Source: Ruegeria sp. ANG-S4 (lineage in GTDB: Bacteria > Pseudomonadota > Alphaproteobacteria > Rhodobacterales > Rhodobacteraceae). Taken from it: a stretch of 64,000 bases of DNA. A program made the position numbers and the translations under genes. Within the stretch, counting starts at the first letter, position 1. Every line of letters begins with the position of its first letter. Shown in pieces: positions 35,053 to 43,549 of this stretch. The stretch is from the NCBI RefSeq assembly GCF_000814005.1, contig NZ_JWLK01000004.1, positions 248,001-312,000 on the forward strand. The letters are read 5' to 3'. The notes below the pieces were generated by a model. The model made no database searches. It saw only the letters and a program-made list of their open reading frames with translations, and was not told where the DNA came from.

Positions 35053-35653
35053 CGCTGTCCAGCGTCAACGTGACCAAATCGTCACGAATCTGCGCCTCGA
35101 CCACACGGCTGAACGCAGCGGCTGGAATACTGGCCAGCAACTGACGACCATTGTGGCTTTCAACGGTCGCAGAGTAGGTACCGTGCGGCAGCAATTCACC
35201 AGTGTTGCCCACGCCGTCCCATTCGAACTCGGTTTGGTCGATCGGGATTGGAATTCTGGCAACCTCTGCTTCGTTTGCGTCCCGAATGACCAGCGTTGCG
35301 CGGTCGGCGGTGGCAGCAACAAGGGTTTCGATGTCGACGGGCTCACCGTCATATCGAAAATCTGCTGCTGCCCGGACCTCTGTACCGATCCAGCTGGACA
35401 ACTGGTTAAGGCCGATTGTATTCGTCAGCTCTGCCAGCAGGCTGTTGGTTTGAACCTGTTGCTCAACCATCGAAAACTGTGCCAGTTGTGACGCGTATTC
35501 CGACGAGTCCAAAGGTTCCAGCGGGTCCTGATTTTTGGCCTGTGTGGTCAGCATCAACAGGAAGGTCTCAAAATCGGACGCCAGGGCCGAGGCGCCTTGC
35601 CTGCTGCCAGAGCCCGCCGAGCCAGCGGTCGCGGAATTGACACTATCAATCAT
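35003..35653 (-). CDS. flgD: Flagellar hook-capping protein FlgD
   Basis: Hook assembly scaffold of 216 residues. The conserved N-terminal region contains FETFLLMLTTQAKNQDPLEP and SSEYASQLAQFSMVEQQ, the FlgD signature. A beta-rich C-terminal part (FEWDGVGNTGELLPHGTYSA) matches the FlgD Ig-like or tudor-like domain. It is secreted through the flagellar export apparatus and caps the growing hook. It begins three bases after the fliK stop and is probably in the same operon. Confidence 0.93.
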   Translation of the reverse strand: MIDSVNSATAGSAGSGSRQGASALASDFETFLLMLTTQAKNQDPLEPLDSSEYASQLAQFSMVEQQVQTNSLLAELTNTIGLNQLSSWIGTEVRAAADFRYDGEPVDIETLVAATADRATLVIRDANEAEVARIPIPIDQTEFEWDGVGNTGELLPHGTYSATVESHNGRQLLASIPAAAFSRVVEAQIRDDLVTLTLDSGAIVSADSVRQVRKGA

Positions 35654-35656
35654 CGA

Positions 35657-36847
35657 TCACAGCCTCAGATCAAGGCCAGCACCAGACGCGGTCGGGTAAG
35701 GTGGCGGTGCCGGATCGGAAGGGTCTTCTGTCTCGCTCAAATCATATGTCTTTTCGCTGGACGATTTGTCTGCGTCATGCTGGTTTTCTCCGGTCAGGCC
35801 GAGGTCAAAGGACATTTCGCCATACCCCGCCTTCTCAAACTCGGCTGCCAGCACAGAGATGTGCCGCCGCATGAGATCCAATGTCTCGGGGCGCTCTGCT
35901 GTAATCAAAAGGTGAAGGCCATCGTCTCGCCCGCCCATCAAGATGGAAACGCGCCCCAACTCTTCGGGGTTGAGTGCGATTTCAAGTCCGCCTTGGCTGG
36001 GTCGGGCGGTTATGGAAGCCGCCAATTGACCGGCTACAGCGCGGGCGACTTCGGTGCGAAATGGTGCGGCGTTTGACGTGGTTGCACTGTCGCGCGTCGT
36101 GGCGACAGGAGCAACGTCTGCCGCCTCCGCATCTGCGGGAACTTCGAAATCGGTGAAGATGGGGCTGCTTTTGTCTCTTGTTTCGGCGGCGGACGCGGCC
36201 GCTTGGGTCGCAACTGCGTGTGCCACAACGGTTTGTCGTCGCGTTTCGGGTGCCGCCGATGTTTCCGTTGATTGTGGTGATGCGTTTGGCGCGGGAATAC
36301 GCGCCTCGCCATCGCGGTCTATTGGTCCTGCGATCCTGGGCGCATCATAGGTGGCGGAGATGGAGGTCTGTTGCCGCGGCTCCGGGACGCGTGCATTTGT
36401 TAAGTGTTGTAATCCCGTGCTCGGTTCGCTGCTGGTTTTGCCCGAATGCTGATGGGTGGCTGGCAAATTGGCCTGGCCCCGATCATCCAACGGCTCGCCT
36501 GATGGTGCGCCTTTCGCGGAAAAAAAATTGGCCAAGGATGACTGTATTTCGGGGTTGTTCCGGGGTGTGTCCTGATTTGCGGGGCTTTCCAAAGATGGCG
36601 TAGCAATGTCGGCAGTTTCAGGCGGCGCCGAGGCTTCCGGTTCAGCAGGTTCTTCAAGGTCCTCTGCGTCCAGAATCGGTTCCTTGGTGACAGGCTCTTG
36701 CTGATCTGAACCCACGTCTGGTTCGAGCCCATTCAGAATGCTCAGAAAGGACGATTCGGCCGTTTTCTGATCGGTGTCCATGCTGTTGGCTCCGGGTGCG
36801 GTCCCTGTCTGCGATGCCAATGATGCGTTTGTCAGAGGATTGGGCAT
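35657..36847 (-). CDS. fliK: Flagellar hook-length control protein FliK
   Basis: Protein of 396 residues. It has a long, low-complexity N-terminal half rich in proline, alanine, serine, threonine and glutamate. A conserved C-terminal Flg_hook domain (about 270-350) holds GLEIALNPEELGRVSILM and the helical end. It measures hook length and triggers the export switch. The variable half is weakly conserved, as in other FliK proteins. It is divergent from the rod-binding protein gene across 112 bases, with a T-rich stretch near 36901. Confidence 0.88.
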   Translation of the reverse strand: MPNPLTNASLASQTGTAPGANSMDTDQKTAESSFLSILNGLEPDVGSDQQEPVTKEPILDAEDLEEPAEPEASAPPETADIATPSLESPANQDTPRNNPEIQSSLANFFSAKGAPSGEPLDDRGQANLPATHQHSGKTSSEPSTGLQHLTNARVPEPRQQTSISATYDAPRIAGPIDRDGEARIPAPNASPQSTETSAAPETRRQTVVAHAVATQAAASAAETRDKSSPIFTDFEVPADAEAADVAPVATTRDSATTSNAAPFRTEVARAVAGQLAASITARPSQGGLEIALNPEELGRVSILMGGRDDGLHLLITAERPETLDLMRRHISVLAAEFEKAGYGEMSFDLGLTGENQHDADKSSSEKTYDLSETEDPSDPAPPPYPTASGAGLDLRL

Positions 36848-36959
36848 TTCTTACTCCGGGACCGTTTGTTCACCAGAACCCTGCCCGCAGGAAGTTACGT
36901 TTTTTTTAACTGCTTTCCGTTTTGATCAAGAAAGTTAGAAGCAAATTTCAGAGAACCCG

Positions 36960-37235
36960 ATGAAGATTACACCGACGATTCCGGTGGCGCAGAAATCAGA
37001 GATTCCGCCCCATTTGAAATCTGCTGCAGTCGAGTTGGAAGCCACCTTTCTTGCTCAGATGCTTAAATCCGCAGGGCTTGGAAAGACAAGCCAGTCCTTT
37101 GGCGGGGGCGCGGGCGAAGATCAGTTCAGCTCTTTCCTGGTGCAGCATCAGGCCCGCCAACTGGCGCAATCCGGCGGCATTGGACTGTCTGAGATTCTGA
37201 TAACGGCAATGATGGAGAAGTCAGATGTCAAATGA
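36960..37235 (+). CDS. Rod-binding protein (FlgJ N-terminal domain-like)
   Basis: Short protein of 91 residues corresponding to the FlgJ N-terminal rod-binding domain (EATFLAQMLKSAGLGKTS, then DQFSSFLVQHQARQLAQSGGIGLSE). It has no muramidase domain. Alphaproteobacteria often carry this split form; the peptidoglycan hydrolase would be separate. It overlaps the next gene by 11 bases. The ATG is at 36960. Confidence 0.88.
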   Translation: MKITPTIPVAQKSEIPPHLKSAAVELEATFLAQMLKSAGLGKTSQSFGGGAGEDQFSSFLVQHQARQLAQSGGIGLSEILITAMMEKSDVK

Positions 37236-37572
37236 GCTGATTACGGCATTGGAAGAAGTGTTGGATCTGGAGCGTGCGGCGCTGGTCGAAGGCGATCTGA
37301 ACCGGCTGAAAACCATGACTCCGGAAAAGGAGAAACTGATCGGGGCAATCAATGAATTGCAGGTGCTGAACAGCGCGGATTTGATCGCCCTGCAAAAGAA
37401 GCTTGAGCGCAATCAGTCACTGCTCAACAGCGCTGCTGAAGGAATCCGTTCGGTGGCCAACCGTATGTCCGAACTTCGGAAAGTGCGGCAGGAATTCAGC
37501 ACATATGATGCGGACGGCCAGCGCAGCGGTTACCCGATGCGGGGCAAAGCCAAACTGGAAAAACGCGCTTAA
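37225..37572 (+). CDS. FlgN-like flagellar export chaperone
   Basis: Helical protein of 115 residues with predicted coiled-coil character (ITALEEVLDLERAALVEGDL, then LQKKLERNQSLLNSAAEGIR). It resembles FlgN, which escorts hook-filament junction proteins FlgK and FlgL to the export gate. The fit is by size, helicity and context, as FlgN sequences are poorly conserved. It overlaps the rod-binding gene by 11 bases. Confidence 0.7.
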   Translation: MSNELITALEEVLDLERAALVEGDLNRLKTMTPEKEKLIGAINELQVLNSADLIALQKKLERNQSLLNSAAEGIRSVANRMSELRKVRQEFSTYDADGQRSGYPMRGKAKLEKRA

Positions 37573-37647
37573 CGCACGGTTTGATTCAAATCTGAGGTTT
37601 TCCGGCGTCGTGTCTTAGCACTCCGTTAGGGGATAAGCGGCCAACGT

Positions 37648-37683
37648 GGCCTCGCACCTGACAAAGCAGGTGGCGCGCAGGCC
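37648..37683 (+). promoter_or_regulatory. Nested stem in the flagellin leader region
   Basis: GGCCT (37648-37652) pairs with AGGCC (37679-37683), enclosing CACCTG (37655-37660) and CAGGTG (37667-37672). It is 100-135 bases before the flagellin ATG. A structured leader would be a plausible target for FlbT, which controls flagellin mRNA in Caulobacter. The transcription start is not known, so this could also be upstream DNA. Confidence 0.35.
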
Positions 37684-37782
37684 GAAGGGCAAGACGCACA
37701 GGTCAGAACGACAGAATGCCTGCCTGCTTGGTGGGAAACACATGGGTGCCAAATGCGCCCGCACAAAAGAAGGATGACAATT

Positions 37783-39030
37783 ATGTCCAGCATTCTGACG
37801 AACAACGGCGCGATGGTTGCGCTGCAGACGCTCAAGTCAGTCAACAAGAACCTGGCGATGACCCAGAACGCGATTTCAACCGGTAAGGAAGTTGCCTCGG
37901 CCAAGGATAACTCGGCTGTCTGGGCAATCTCCAAAGTCATGGAATCGGATGTTAAGGGTTTCAACGCGATCAAGGACAGTCTGGCGCTGGGGGAATCGAC
38001 CGTTGCCGTGGCTCGCAATGCTTCGGAAACCGTGACTGACCTGCTGAACCAGATGAAGGAAAAGATCGTTGCGGCGCAGGAGGACAACGTTGATCGTGAT
38101 AAGATCAACGATGACGTAACAGCGCTGCGTGATCAGATTCAGGCGGTTGTTGGCGCGGCTCAGTTCAACGGTCTGAACTTGGTGAACGGGGGTGCAGGGG
38201 CCAATATCCTGTCCTCTCTGGATCGGGATGGTACGGGTGCGGTTACCGCGTCTTCAATTTCGGTGGCCAGTCAGGACTTGTCCATTGGGGGGTACACCGC
38301 CAAGGCTGTGCTCGCCGGTTCGGATGGCGCAACCACCGACAACGATGTTGCCGGTTTCACAATGGACCGGGCCGGGGGCGCCGGCGACATCGTGATCGAC
38401 AGCTCGACAACCAACTTTGAAGTCGGTGACCGGGTTTCGATCAGGGTCGGCGATCAAGAGGTGGCTTACACCATCCAGGACAGCGATCTTGATCCGTCCG
38501 GAACGTACGATGCGAACTACACGGATGCTCTGGTTGCCGTAGGCCTCAAGAATCAGGTCGACGCACTTGGGATTACCGGCCTTGCCGTCGATTACGACTC
38601 TGCTGGTGCGCCGAACACCCTGTCTTTCGCCACCGGCGCGGCCGCGGCCGGCGCTGATGCGGATCAGGATATTTCGATATCCGCCCAATTCACGAATGCT
38701 GGTGCGGGGGGGCTTGGCGCGTTGAGCTCGATCGATGTCTCAACGGATGCCGGTGCAGCGGCTGCGCTGGGGACCATCGAAACGCTGATCGACACCTCAA
38801 TCGATGCAGCGGCAGCCTTCGGTTCGGCTCAGGGGCGCATTGAAACTCAGAAAGAGTTTATTTCGAACCTGACGGACTCGTTCCGATCCGGTATCGGTTC
38901 TTTGGTTGACGCCGATATGGAAGAAACCTCTGCCCGCTTGCAGGCGCTTCAGGTTCAGCAACAGCTGGCAACACAGTCGCTGTCGATCGCGAACCAGGCA
39001 CCGCAGTCCATCCTGTCCTTGTTCCGCTGA
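37783..39030 (+). CDS. Flagellin
   Basis: Filament subunit of 415 residues. The conserved N-terminal helices include SSILTNNGAMVALQTLKSVN and ISTGKEVASAKDNSAVWAIS. The C-terminal helices end with QQLATQSLSIANQAPQSILS. The middle (about 150-330) is acidic, rich in glycine, alanine and aspartate, and presumably surface-exposed. The ATG at 37783 has AAGAAGGA nine bases upstream; an ATG at 37774 is also in frame. It is followed by flaF and flbT, as in other alphaproteobacteria. Confidence 0.95.
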   Translation: MSSILTNNGAMVALQTLKSVNKNLAMTQNAISTGKEVASAKDNSAVWAISKVMESDVKGFNAIKDSLALGESTVAVARNASETVTDLLNQMKEKIVAAQEDNVDRDKINDDVTALRDQIQAVVGAAQFNGLNLVNGGAGANILSSLDRDGTGAVTASSISVASQDLSIGGYTAKAVLAGSDGATTDNDVAGFTMDRAGGAGDIVIDSSTTNFEVGDRVSIRVGDQEVAYTIQDSDLDPSGTYDANYTDALVAVGLKNQVDALGITGLAVDYDSAGAPNTLSFATGAAAAGADADQDISISAQFTNAGAGGLGALSSIDVSTDAGAAAALGTIETLIDTSIDAAAAFGSAQGRIETQKEFISNLTDSFRSGIGSLVDADMEETSARLQALQVQQQLATQSLSIANQAPQSILSLFR

Positions 39031-39044
39031 TCGCAGAACCAGAT

Positions 39045-39067
39045 CGGGGCGCGTTTACCGCGCCCCG
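39045..39067 (+). repeat. Perfect inverted repeat between flagellin and flaF
   Basis: CGGGGCGCG (39045-39053) and CGCGCCCCG (39059-39067) form a nine-base GC-rich stem with loop TTTAC. It starts 15 bases after the flagellin stop. There is no T-run. It may protect the abundant flagellin mRNA and reduce readthrough into flaF. Confidence 0.65.
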
Positions 39068-39107
39068 TGACTGACAGATACCTGATGGACGCTTGGAAGG
39101 ATACTTC

Positions 39108-39482
39108 GTGACCCCTCAAATCAATGCACAACGTGCTTACGCCCAAACTGCTGCGCCGACGCGAACACCGCGCGATACCGAATATGAAGCAATCTCGAAG
39201 ATCACGCACAGGCTCAAAGCCGCTGCAGCGCGACGCACCACGGATTTTGGTGGGTTTGTTCGCGCGTTGCATGAAAACCGGCGTCTGTGGAACGTCCTTG
39301 CAACCAGTGTTTCGGATTCTGACAATGGCTTGCCCAACGACCTGCGCGCCAGAATTTTCTACCTTGCTGAATTCACCGAACAGCACAGCAGCCAAGTTCT
39401 GAACAACAATGCCGTGGTTGAACCGCTGTTGGAAATTAACATGGCCGTTTTACGGGGCCTCAGGCAGATGAAAGGCGTGTGA
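39108..39482 (+). CDS. flaF: Flagellar biosynthesis regulator FlaF
   Basis: Helical cytoplasmic protein of 124 residues. FlaF activates flagellin translation or secretion and acts opposite to FlbT in Caulobacter. The family core is visible in RAYAQTAAPTRTPRDTEYEA and the end ALHENRRLWNVLA. The start is GTG at 39108 (MTPQINAQRAY), with AAGG seven bases upstream. The stop overlaps the flbT start by one base (TGATG). Confidence 0.92.
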   Translation: MTPQINAQRAYAQTAAPTRTPRDTEYEAISKITHRLKAAAARRTTDFGGFVRALHENRRLWNVLATSVSDSDNGLPNDLRARIFYLAEFTEQHSSQVLNNNAVVEPLLEINMAVLRGLRQMKGV

Positions 39483-39883
39483 TGAGTGGACTGGTTTTGA
39501 AACTTGCGCCCAAAGAGCGGGTGCTGATCAATGGCGTAGTGATCGAGAATGGCGATCGGCGCAGTCGATTTTCCATCATGACACCACAGGCCAACGTTCT
39601 GCGACTGCGGGATGCCATACACCCCGATGAGGTCAATACACCCGTGCGGCGCGTCTGCTACGCCGCTCAGCTCGTGTTGTCTGGCGACACGGCGCCGGAT
39701 CAGGCCCGTCAGCAACTCCTGCGCCGCGTCGAGGAGTTGAGCCAGGTGTTCACAGATACCGACAGCCGCCGGGTTTTGACCGAGGCAACCGAGGCTTTGG
39801 TCGCGGAGCAGTACTACAAGTGCCTCAAAGCGCTTCGCTCGTTGTTGCCGCGCGAGGAACGCCTGATGGCGTATCACCAATGA
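39482..39883 (+). CDS. flbT: Flagellar biosynthesis repressor FlbT
   Basis: Protein of 133 residues that in Caulobacter binds flagellin mRNA and promotes its decay until assembly is ready. It shows the family pattern LKLAPKERVLINGVVIENGD and the C-terminal EALVAEQYYKCLKALRSLLP. The ATG at 39482 overlaps the flaF stop, and the next gene overlaps its stop by four bases. It presumably acts on the flagellin gene directly upstream. Confidence 0.94.
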   Translation: MSGLVLKLAPKERVLINGVVIENGDRRSRFSIMTPQANVLRLRDAIHPDEVNTPVRRVCYAAQLVLSGDTAPDQARQQLLRRVEELSQVFTDTDSRRVLTEATEALVAEQYYKCLKALRSLLPREERLMAYHQ

Positions 39884-40671
39884 CTTTCCAACCGGTCGTC
39901 CCCACCGGAGGAATCGCGGGTTGGCGTTTTTTGCAACGCACCTACGACGCGCAGCTTCAGAGCTTTGCAGACTCAGACGTCAACGCCCGCGACAGGGCGT
40001 ACTTTCTGGACAACATCGGAGACGTCCGGACAGCCGAGGATCTGGTCTCGGATCGGCGGCTGTTACAAGTCGCTTTGGGTGCTTTCGGATTGGAAGATGA
40101 TCTCAACAATACGTACTTCATTCAGAAAGTCCTGTCCGACGGGACACGCGCTGATGACGCGCTGGCCAACAGGCTGGCCGACGGTCGATATCGCGAGTTT
40201 TCAGACGCGTTTGGTCTGGGGGCCGGGGCCACGCGTAAAACCGGCCTGATCACGAATATGGAACAGATTGCGGACGACAGTCTGACCGCCCGGTTCGAGG
40301 TTGCCGTCGGGCAATCCGATGATGCGATGCGCATCGCGCTATACGCACAGCACGCTCTGCCAGAAATCGCCTCACTGGATAGATCCGGCGATCGCAAATG
40401 GTTTGAGCTTATGGGAAACCCGCCCCTTCGCCAGATGATGGAGACAGCACTGGGTCTACCGTCATCTTTCGCACAACTCGATCTCGACCGGCAGTTGGGA
40501 CAATTCAAAGAGCGACTCGCGCGCGTCACGGGCTCGGATGATCTGGCACAGTTCACGGATCCCGAAGCCGTCAGCAAGCTGACAGATACCTATTTGGCGC
40601 GAAATCAGATTGCGCAGTTTCAGGCCGGTTTTTCTCCGGCGCAAACGGCGTTGATCTTGTTGGGGGGGTGA
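39880..40671 (+). CDS. DUF1217 flagellar-cluster protein
   Basis: Predicted protein of 263 residues with no signal peptide. It contains the DUF1217 pattern (LQRTYDAQLQSFADSDVNARDR, shortened here to YDAQLQSFADSD and FLDNIGDVRTAEDLVSD). This family occurs almost only in alphaproteobacterial flagellar clusters and has been described as flagellar, but its molecular function is not clear to me. The ATG at 39880 overlaps the flbT stop by four bases. The gene ends 106 bases before a convergent cyclase. Confidence 0.82.
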   Translation: MTFQPVVPTGGIAGWRFLQRTYDAQLQSFADSDVNARDRAYFLDNIGDVRTAEDLVSDRRLLQVALGAFGLEDDLNNTYFIQKVLSDGTRADDALANRLADGRYREFSDAFGLGAGATRKTGLITNMEQIADDSLTARFEVAVGQSDDAMRIALYAQHALPEIASLDRSGDRKWFELMGNPPLRQMMETALGLPSSFAQLDLDRQLGQFKERLARVTGSDDLAQFTDPEAVSKLTDTYLARNQIAQFQAGFSPAQTALILLGG

Positions 40672-40777
40672 GAAACAGGGACGGAACGCAGCCTACAGGC
40701 GAGCTTGTCTAAGCCGGTGTAACTTCAAAGTTCGAACCTCGCCCATCCAAACTGACCTTGGTCGTTTGTGCGGATTT

Positions 40778-42337
40778 TCACCCGTCGGGCGTCTGCAGCG
40801 CAAAGGCTTTTACCGGCTGAGATACGTTATGCAGCTCAACCTCGCCCAGAGGGATCGCGTGAACGCAAGCGGGTTGGATGTCGTGTGACACGACGATGCT
40901 GTGACCCGTGGATTTGCTGAATTCACCCAAACGCGCCGCAACGTTGGCGGCCTGACCAATAACCGTAAAATCAAGGCGTTCCTGTGATCCAACGTTGCCA
41001 TAGGTCACCCGGCCATAGGCAACACCTATAGAACAGTCGCAGTGATCCGTCTTTTCCGTTTGCCGCGCCTCGGCCAATCGTTGAACGATTTCAATCGCAC
41101 TGCGCTGCGCATTCTCCCGGGCTGCGTTCGGGTCTTCCTCAGCGGGAAACACGGCCAGGACCGCGTCCCCGATGAATTTCAGCACTTCGCCATCGTTTCG
41201 GTCCACGATGTTCGAAACCGTCTCGAAAAAGTCGTTCAGCAGGTTGATATACTCGCTGCGTCCCAGTTTCTCTTCCAAGCTGGTCGAGTTCCGCAAATCG
41301 CAGAACATGATTGCTGCATCAATGTCATCACCATCGCCGCGCCGAATCTCGCCGCCCAGAACACGTGCACCGGTTCGCTTGCCGACATAGGTTTCCAGCA
41401 ACACCTGCGCGTTCTCGCGCTGCATGAATACCTCGTAAAACCGGGCGATCACGGTCGAGCATTCGAACACCAGCCCAAGGTTCTCGGTGGTGAACCCATT
41501 TGGATGATCGCTGGTCAGGGTCAGTACGTTGATCCGGCCGTCCGAAAAGGGCAGCGGCATGGCGACGTAGTCCGTGCCACCCTGGGCGCGCAGGTCTTCC
41601 ATGATGGGAAAGCTGTTGTGGGGGTGGTCGTCGTCCAGGCGTTGCCGCACGCCGCCCAAACCATTCGACACGTGACGCAGAGGGCTGTTGATAAAGGCCG
41701 GATGGTCGTGAATTTCGTAAGTTGGAACATTCGTGGAAATCTCGGCCACGTTCTTTTCCCAGATGTGGTGTTTGCCGGCGATCAAAGGATGCAGGGACCA
41801 AACCAGAACGCTGAGTCGCTGAATTGCGATCCCGTGTTCCAGCATCTTTTCCGACAGGGTCTTGGTAAACTCTTCAGCCGTTTTTATCTCGGCAGCACCG
41901 CGCATCAGCCAGTCAATCAGCGGACCGCTGATGTTGCCGTCCTCGGGTTCGCGCAACGTGTTTTCACCCAAGTCGATATGAGTAAAAGCATCCGGCATGA
42001 ATCCGATATGCCCCTGTATGGCTGCGCTTTCAGGCAGTGCATCCTCGTAGGCCCAGATCGAGTTTGCCAGTCTTTCGCCCGGCAGGCTGATATCGTGATA
42101 GGTGGCGGTACCCTTGAAGGGGCAGAACGTCTGCAACTCGGTCTCGGGGCTCAGTTCAACGCAAAGGTCTGCGCGTGGGATGTAAATCGCCGGCGGAAGC
42201 CGTGTTTCATACATCACTTTGGCATTGTGGCTTTCAGCCAGCAGGATATCTCCGCGATAGATCGCGACGCGACCCTGTAGGTGTTCGACAGAAATCCCGT
42301 AGCCTTTGATTCTCGGCGTGGCATGGACGTTCATCAT
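40778..42337 (-). CDS. DUF427 - class III adenylate cyclase fusion protein
   Basis: Soluble protein of 519 residues. Residues about 15-100 match DUF427 (AKVMYETRLPPAIYIPR and CPFKGTATYHDI). A middle part (150-310) looks GAF-like but is not assigned with confidence. The catalytic domain (335-500) carries metal aspartates D347 and D391, base-specifying K387 with T458, and N465/R469. An active ATP cyclase is therefore predicted. The start has GGGAGG upstream. It is 79 bases downstream of the membrane regulator gene on the same strand. Confidence 0.87.
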   Translation of the reverse strand: MMNVHATPRIKGYGISVEHLQGRVAIYRGDILLAESHNAKVMYETRLPPAIYIPRADLCVELSPETELQTFCPFKGTATYHDISLPGERLANSIWAYEDALPESAAIQGHIGFMPDAFTHIDLGENTLREPEDGNISGPLIDWLMRGAAEIKTAEEFTKTLSEKMLEHGIAIQRLSVLVWSLHPLIAGKHHIWEKNVAEISTNVPTYEIHDHPAFINSPLRHVSNGLGGVRQRLDDDHPHNSFPIMEDLRAQGGTDYVAMPLPFSDGRINVLTLTSDHPNGFTTENLGLVFECSTVIARFYEVFMQRENAQVLLETYVGKRTGARVLGGEIRRGDGDDIDAAIMFCDLRNSTSLEEKLGRSEYINLLNDFFETVSNIVDRNDGEVLKFIGDAVLAVFPAEEDPNAARENAQRSAIEIVQRLAEARQTEKTDHCDCSIGVAYGRVTYGNVGSQERLDFTVIGQAANVAARLGEFSKSTGHSIVVSHDIQPACVHAIPLGEVELHNVSQPVKAFALQTPDG

Positions 42338-42416
42338 CAGCCTCCCTTGCTCGGGCCCCTATAGGATGGGTCCTTTTGCAGACCATTCCAAGGGGCGGGA
42401 CGCAGAATATACCGGC

Positions 42417-43118
42417 TCAGACCATTTGAATCACGTCTTTTTCGATCGACAACATATAGCCACGCTTGGCGATGTTCTTGACCAGCAGCTCGCTGACCAT
42501 CTGATTGCCTAGGGCATCGCGCAGCCGTTTTATGCGGGTCGCACCTGCGGCTTCGTCGCAATCGGCCGCATCCCGCCCCGAAATCGTGGCCTCGATCTGA
42601 GCACCGGAGAGAACCTCGTCATCCATTCGGGATTCGGCCAGAACTGACAGAGTTTCCATCGCGGCAGGCGTCAGGTGAAAATCCATATTGTTGAGGTAAA
42701 CGGTATTCTCCTCGCGGCTTATCAGCAGGGAAGTGACCTGAATGCCCGTTCGTTCAATCTGTGCCATGCGCCGGTTCAACAGAACCAGCATGACCAGAAC
42801 AACAAGCGCTGTGATCAGCATGGCGCTGGCAAACACCAACAACACAAAAATCACCATCCTGTAACTGGACAGGGTGTCGGCAAAGGCCGTGCCGGATTGC
42901 GCCAAAATCTCCAGCAAGCGGATTTCAGCCTGCGAGGTCAGGTCGCTTTCGACGAACAACCGCTCGACGCGCGCATTGAATGCGTTGGCATCTGGCAACG
43001 TCCAGAACAGAAAAACCGCGGCCGTGATCAGAATCAGGACAATCGCCGCGATACCCGCCCCAACCAGTCTGACGCCAGAGCGACGCGCCTCAGTAACGGA
43101 GATAGAATTTTCCGGCAT
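42417..43118 (-). CDS. Membrane-anchored winged-helix protein (two TM segments)
   Basis: Protein of 233 residues with TM1 near 18-40, a periplasmic loop (41-85), TM2 near 86-115 and a cytoplasmic C-terminal domain (130-233). The last part resembles an OmpR/ToxR-type winged helix (SGAQIEATISGRDAADCDEA, then KRLRDALGNQMVSELLVKN and RGYMLS). This order is opposite to ToxR, where the DNA-binding domain is N-terminal. It could be a one-component membrane sensor. The start lies inside the end of the upstream secreted-protein gene (29-base overlap). Confidence 0.75.
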   Translation of the reverse strand: MPENSISVTEARRSGVRLVGAGIAAIVLILITAAVFLFWTLPDANAFNARVERLFVESDLTSQAEIRLLEILAQSGTAFADTLSSYRMVIFVLLVFASAMLITALVVLVMLVLLNRRMAQIERTGIQVTSLLISREENTVYLNNMDFHLTPAAMETLSVLAESRMDDEVLSGAQIEATISGRDAADCDEAAGATRIKRLRDALGNQMVSELLVKNIAKRGYMLSIEKDVIQMV

Positions 43119-43374
43119 TGGCCTTCCTTTGATCCAACCCTTCCGGCCCGAACACAGACATTACATTCAGCAATGTCCAACCGGACGATTTCAGACGTTT
43201 GGCAACTTCAGTTTTGGCCTTGCCCTTATCGCAACCCGATACCTGCATCACCCCATAATGCAGGCGCAGGGGGTCGTCCTGCTTGGCTTTGTAGTCCGCA
43301 TAGCAATCCGCCGCCGCCGCAGAGCCAAGCGATATCAGGGCCGCAACGGCCAGAGAAGAGAGGATCGTTTTCAT
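43090..43374 (-). CDS. Small secreted protein of unknown function
   Basis: Exported protein of 94 residues. The signal peptide ends near SLGSAAA. The mature part has two cysteines (AADCYADYK and VSGCDKGKAK), so a disulfide is possible, and ends with KFYLRY. I do not recognise the family. The ATG at 43374 (MKTILSS) has AGGA at correct spacing; an upstream ATG at 43392 is less likely. It is first in a probable operon with the membrane winged-helix protein and the DUF427 cyclase. Confidence 0.65.
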   Translation of the reverse strand: MKTILSSLAVAALISLGSAAAADCYADYKAKQDDPLRLHYGVMQVSGCDKGKAKTEVAKRLKSSGWTLLNVMSVFGPEGLDQRKANAGKFYLRY

Positions 43375-43549
43375 AAGCTGCATCCTGCGCATGGGTGGGG
43401 CCGATATTCAATAACCTCAAGGGGTTTAGGCAGGCGTTATCCGATAACAACGTCCCGTTATTGCCTGTCTGACGGCCACGCCCGCAGTGTCGATGCATAG
43501 AAGACGCGGACTAATGCAGACCGCAGGAACATCCGAAAGGACATGCATC

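Noticed and set aside
41042..42280. 412-codon open frame on the plus strand opposite the DUF427 cyclase
   Set aside because: The opposite strand encodes intact catalytic motifs; this frame shows no domain and is histidine-, glutamine- and arginine-biased, as in shadow frames.
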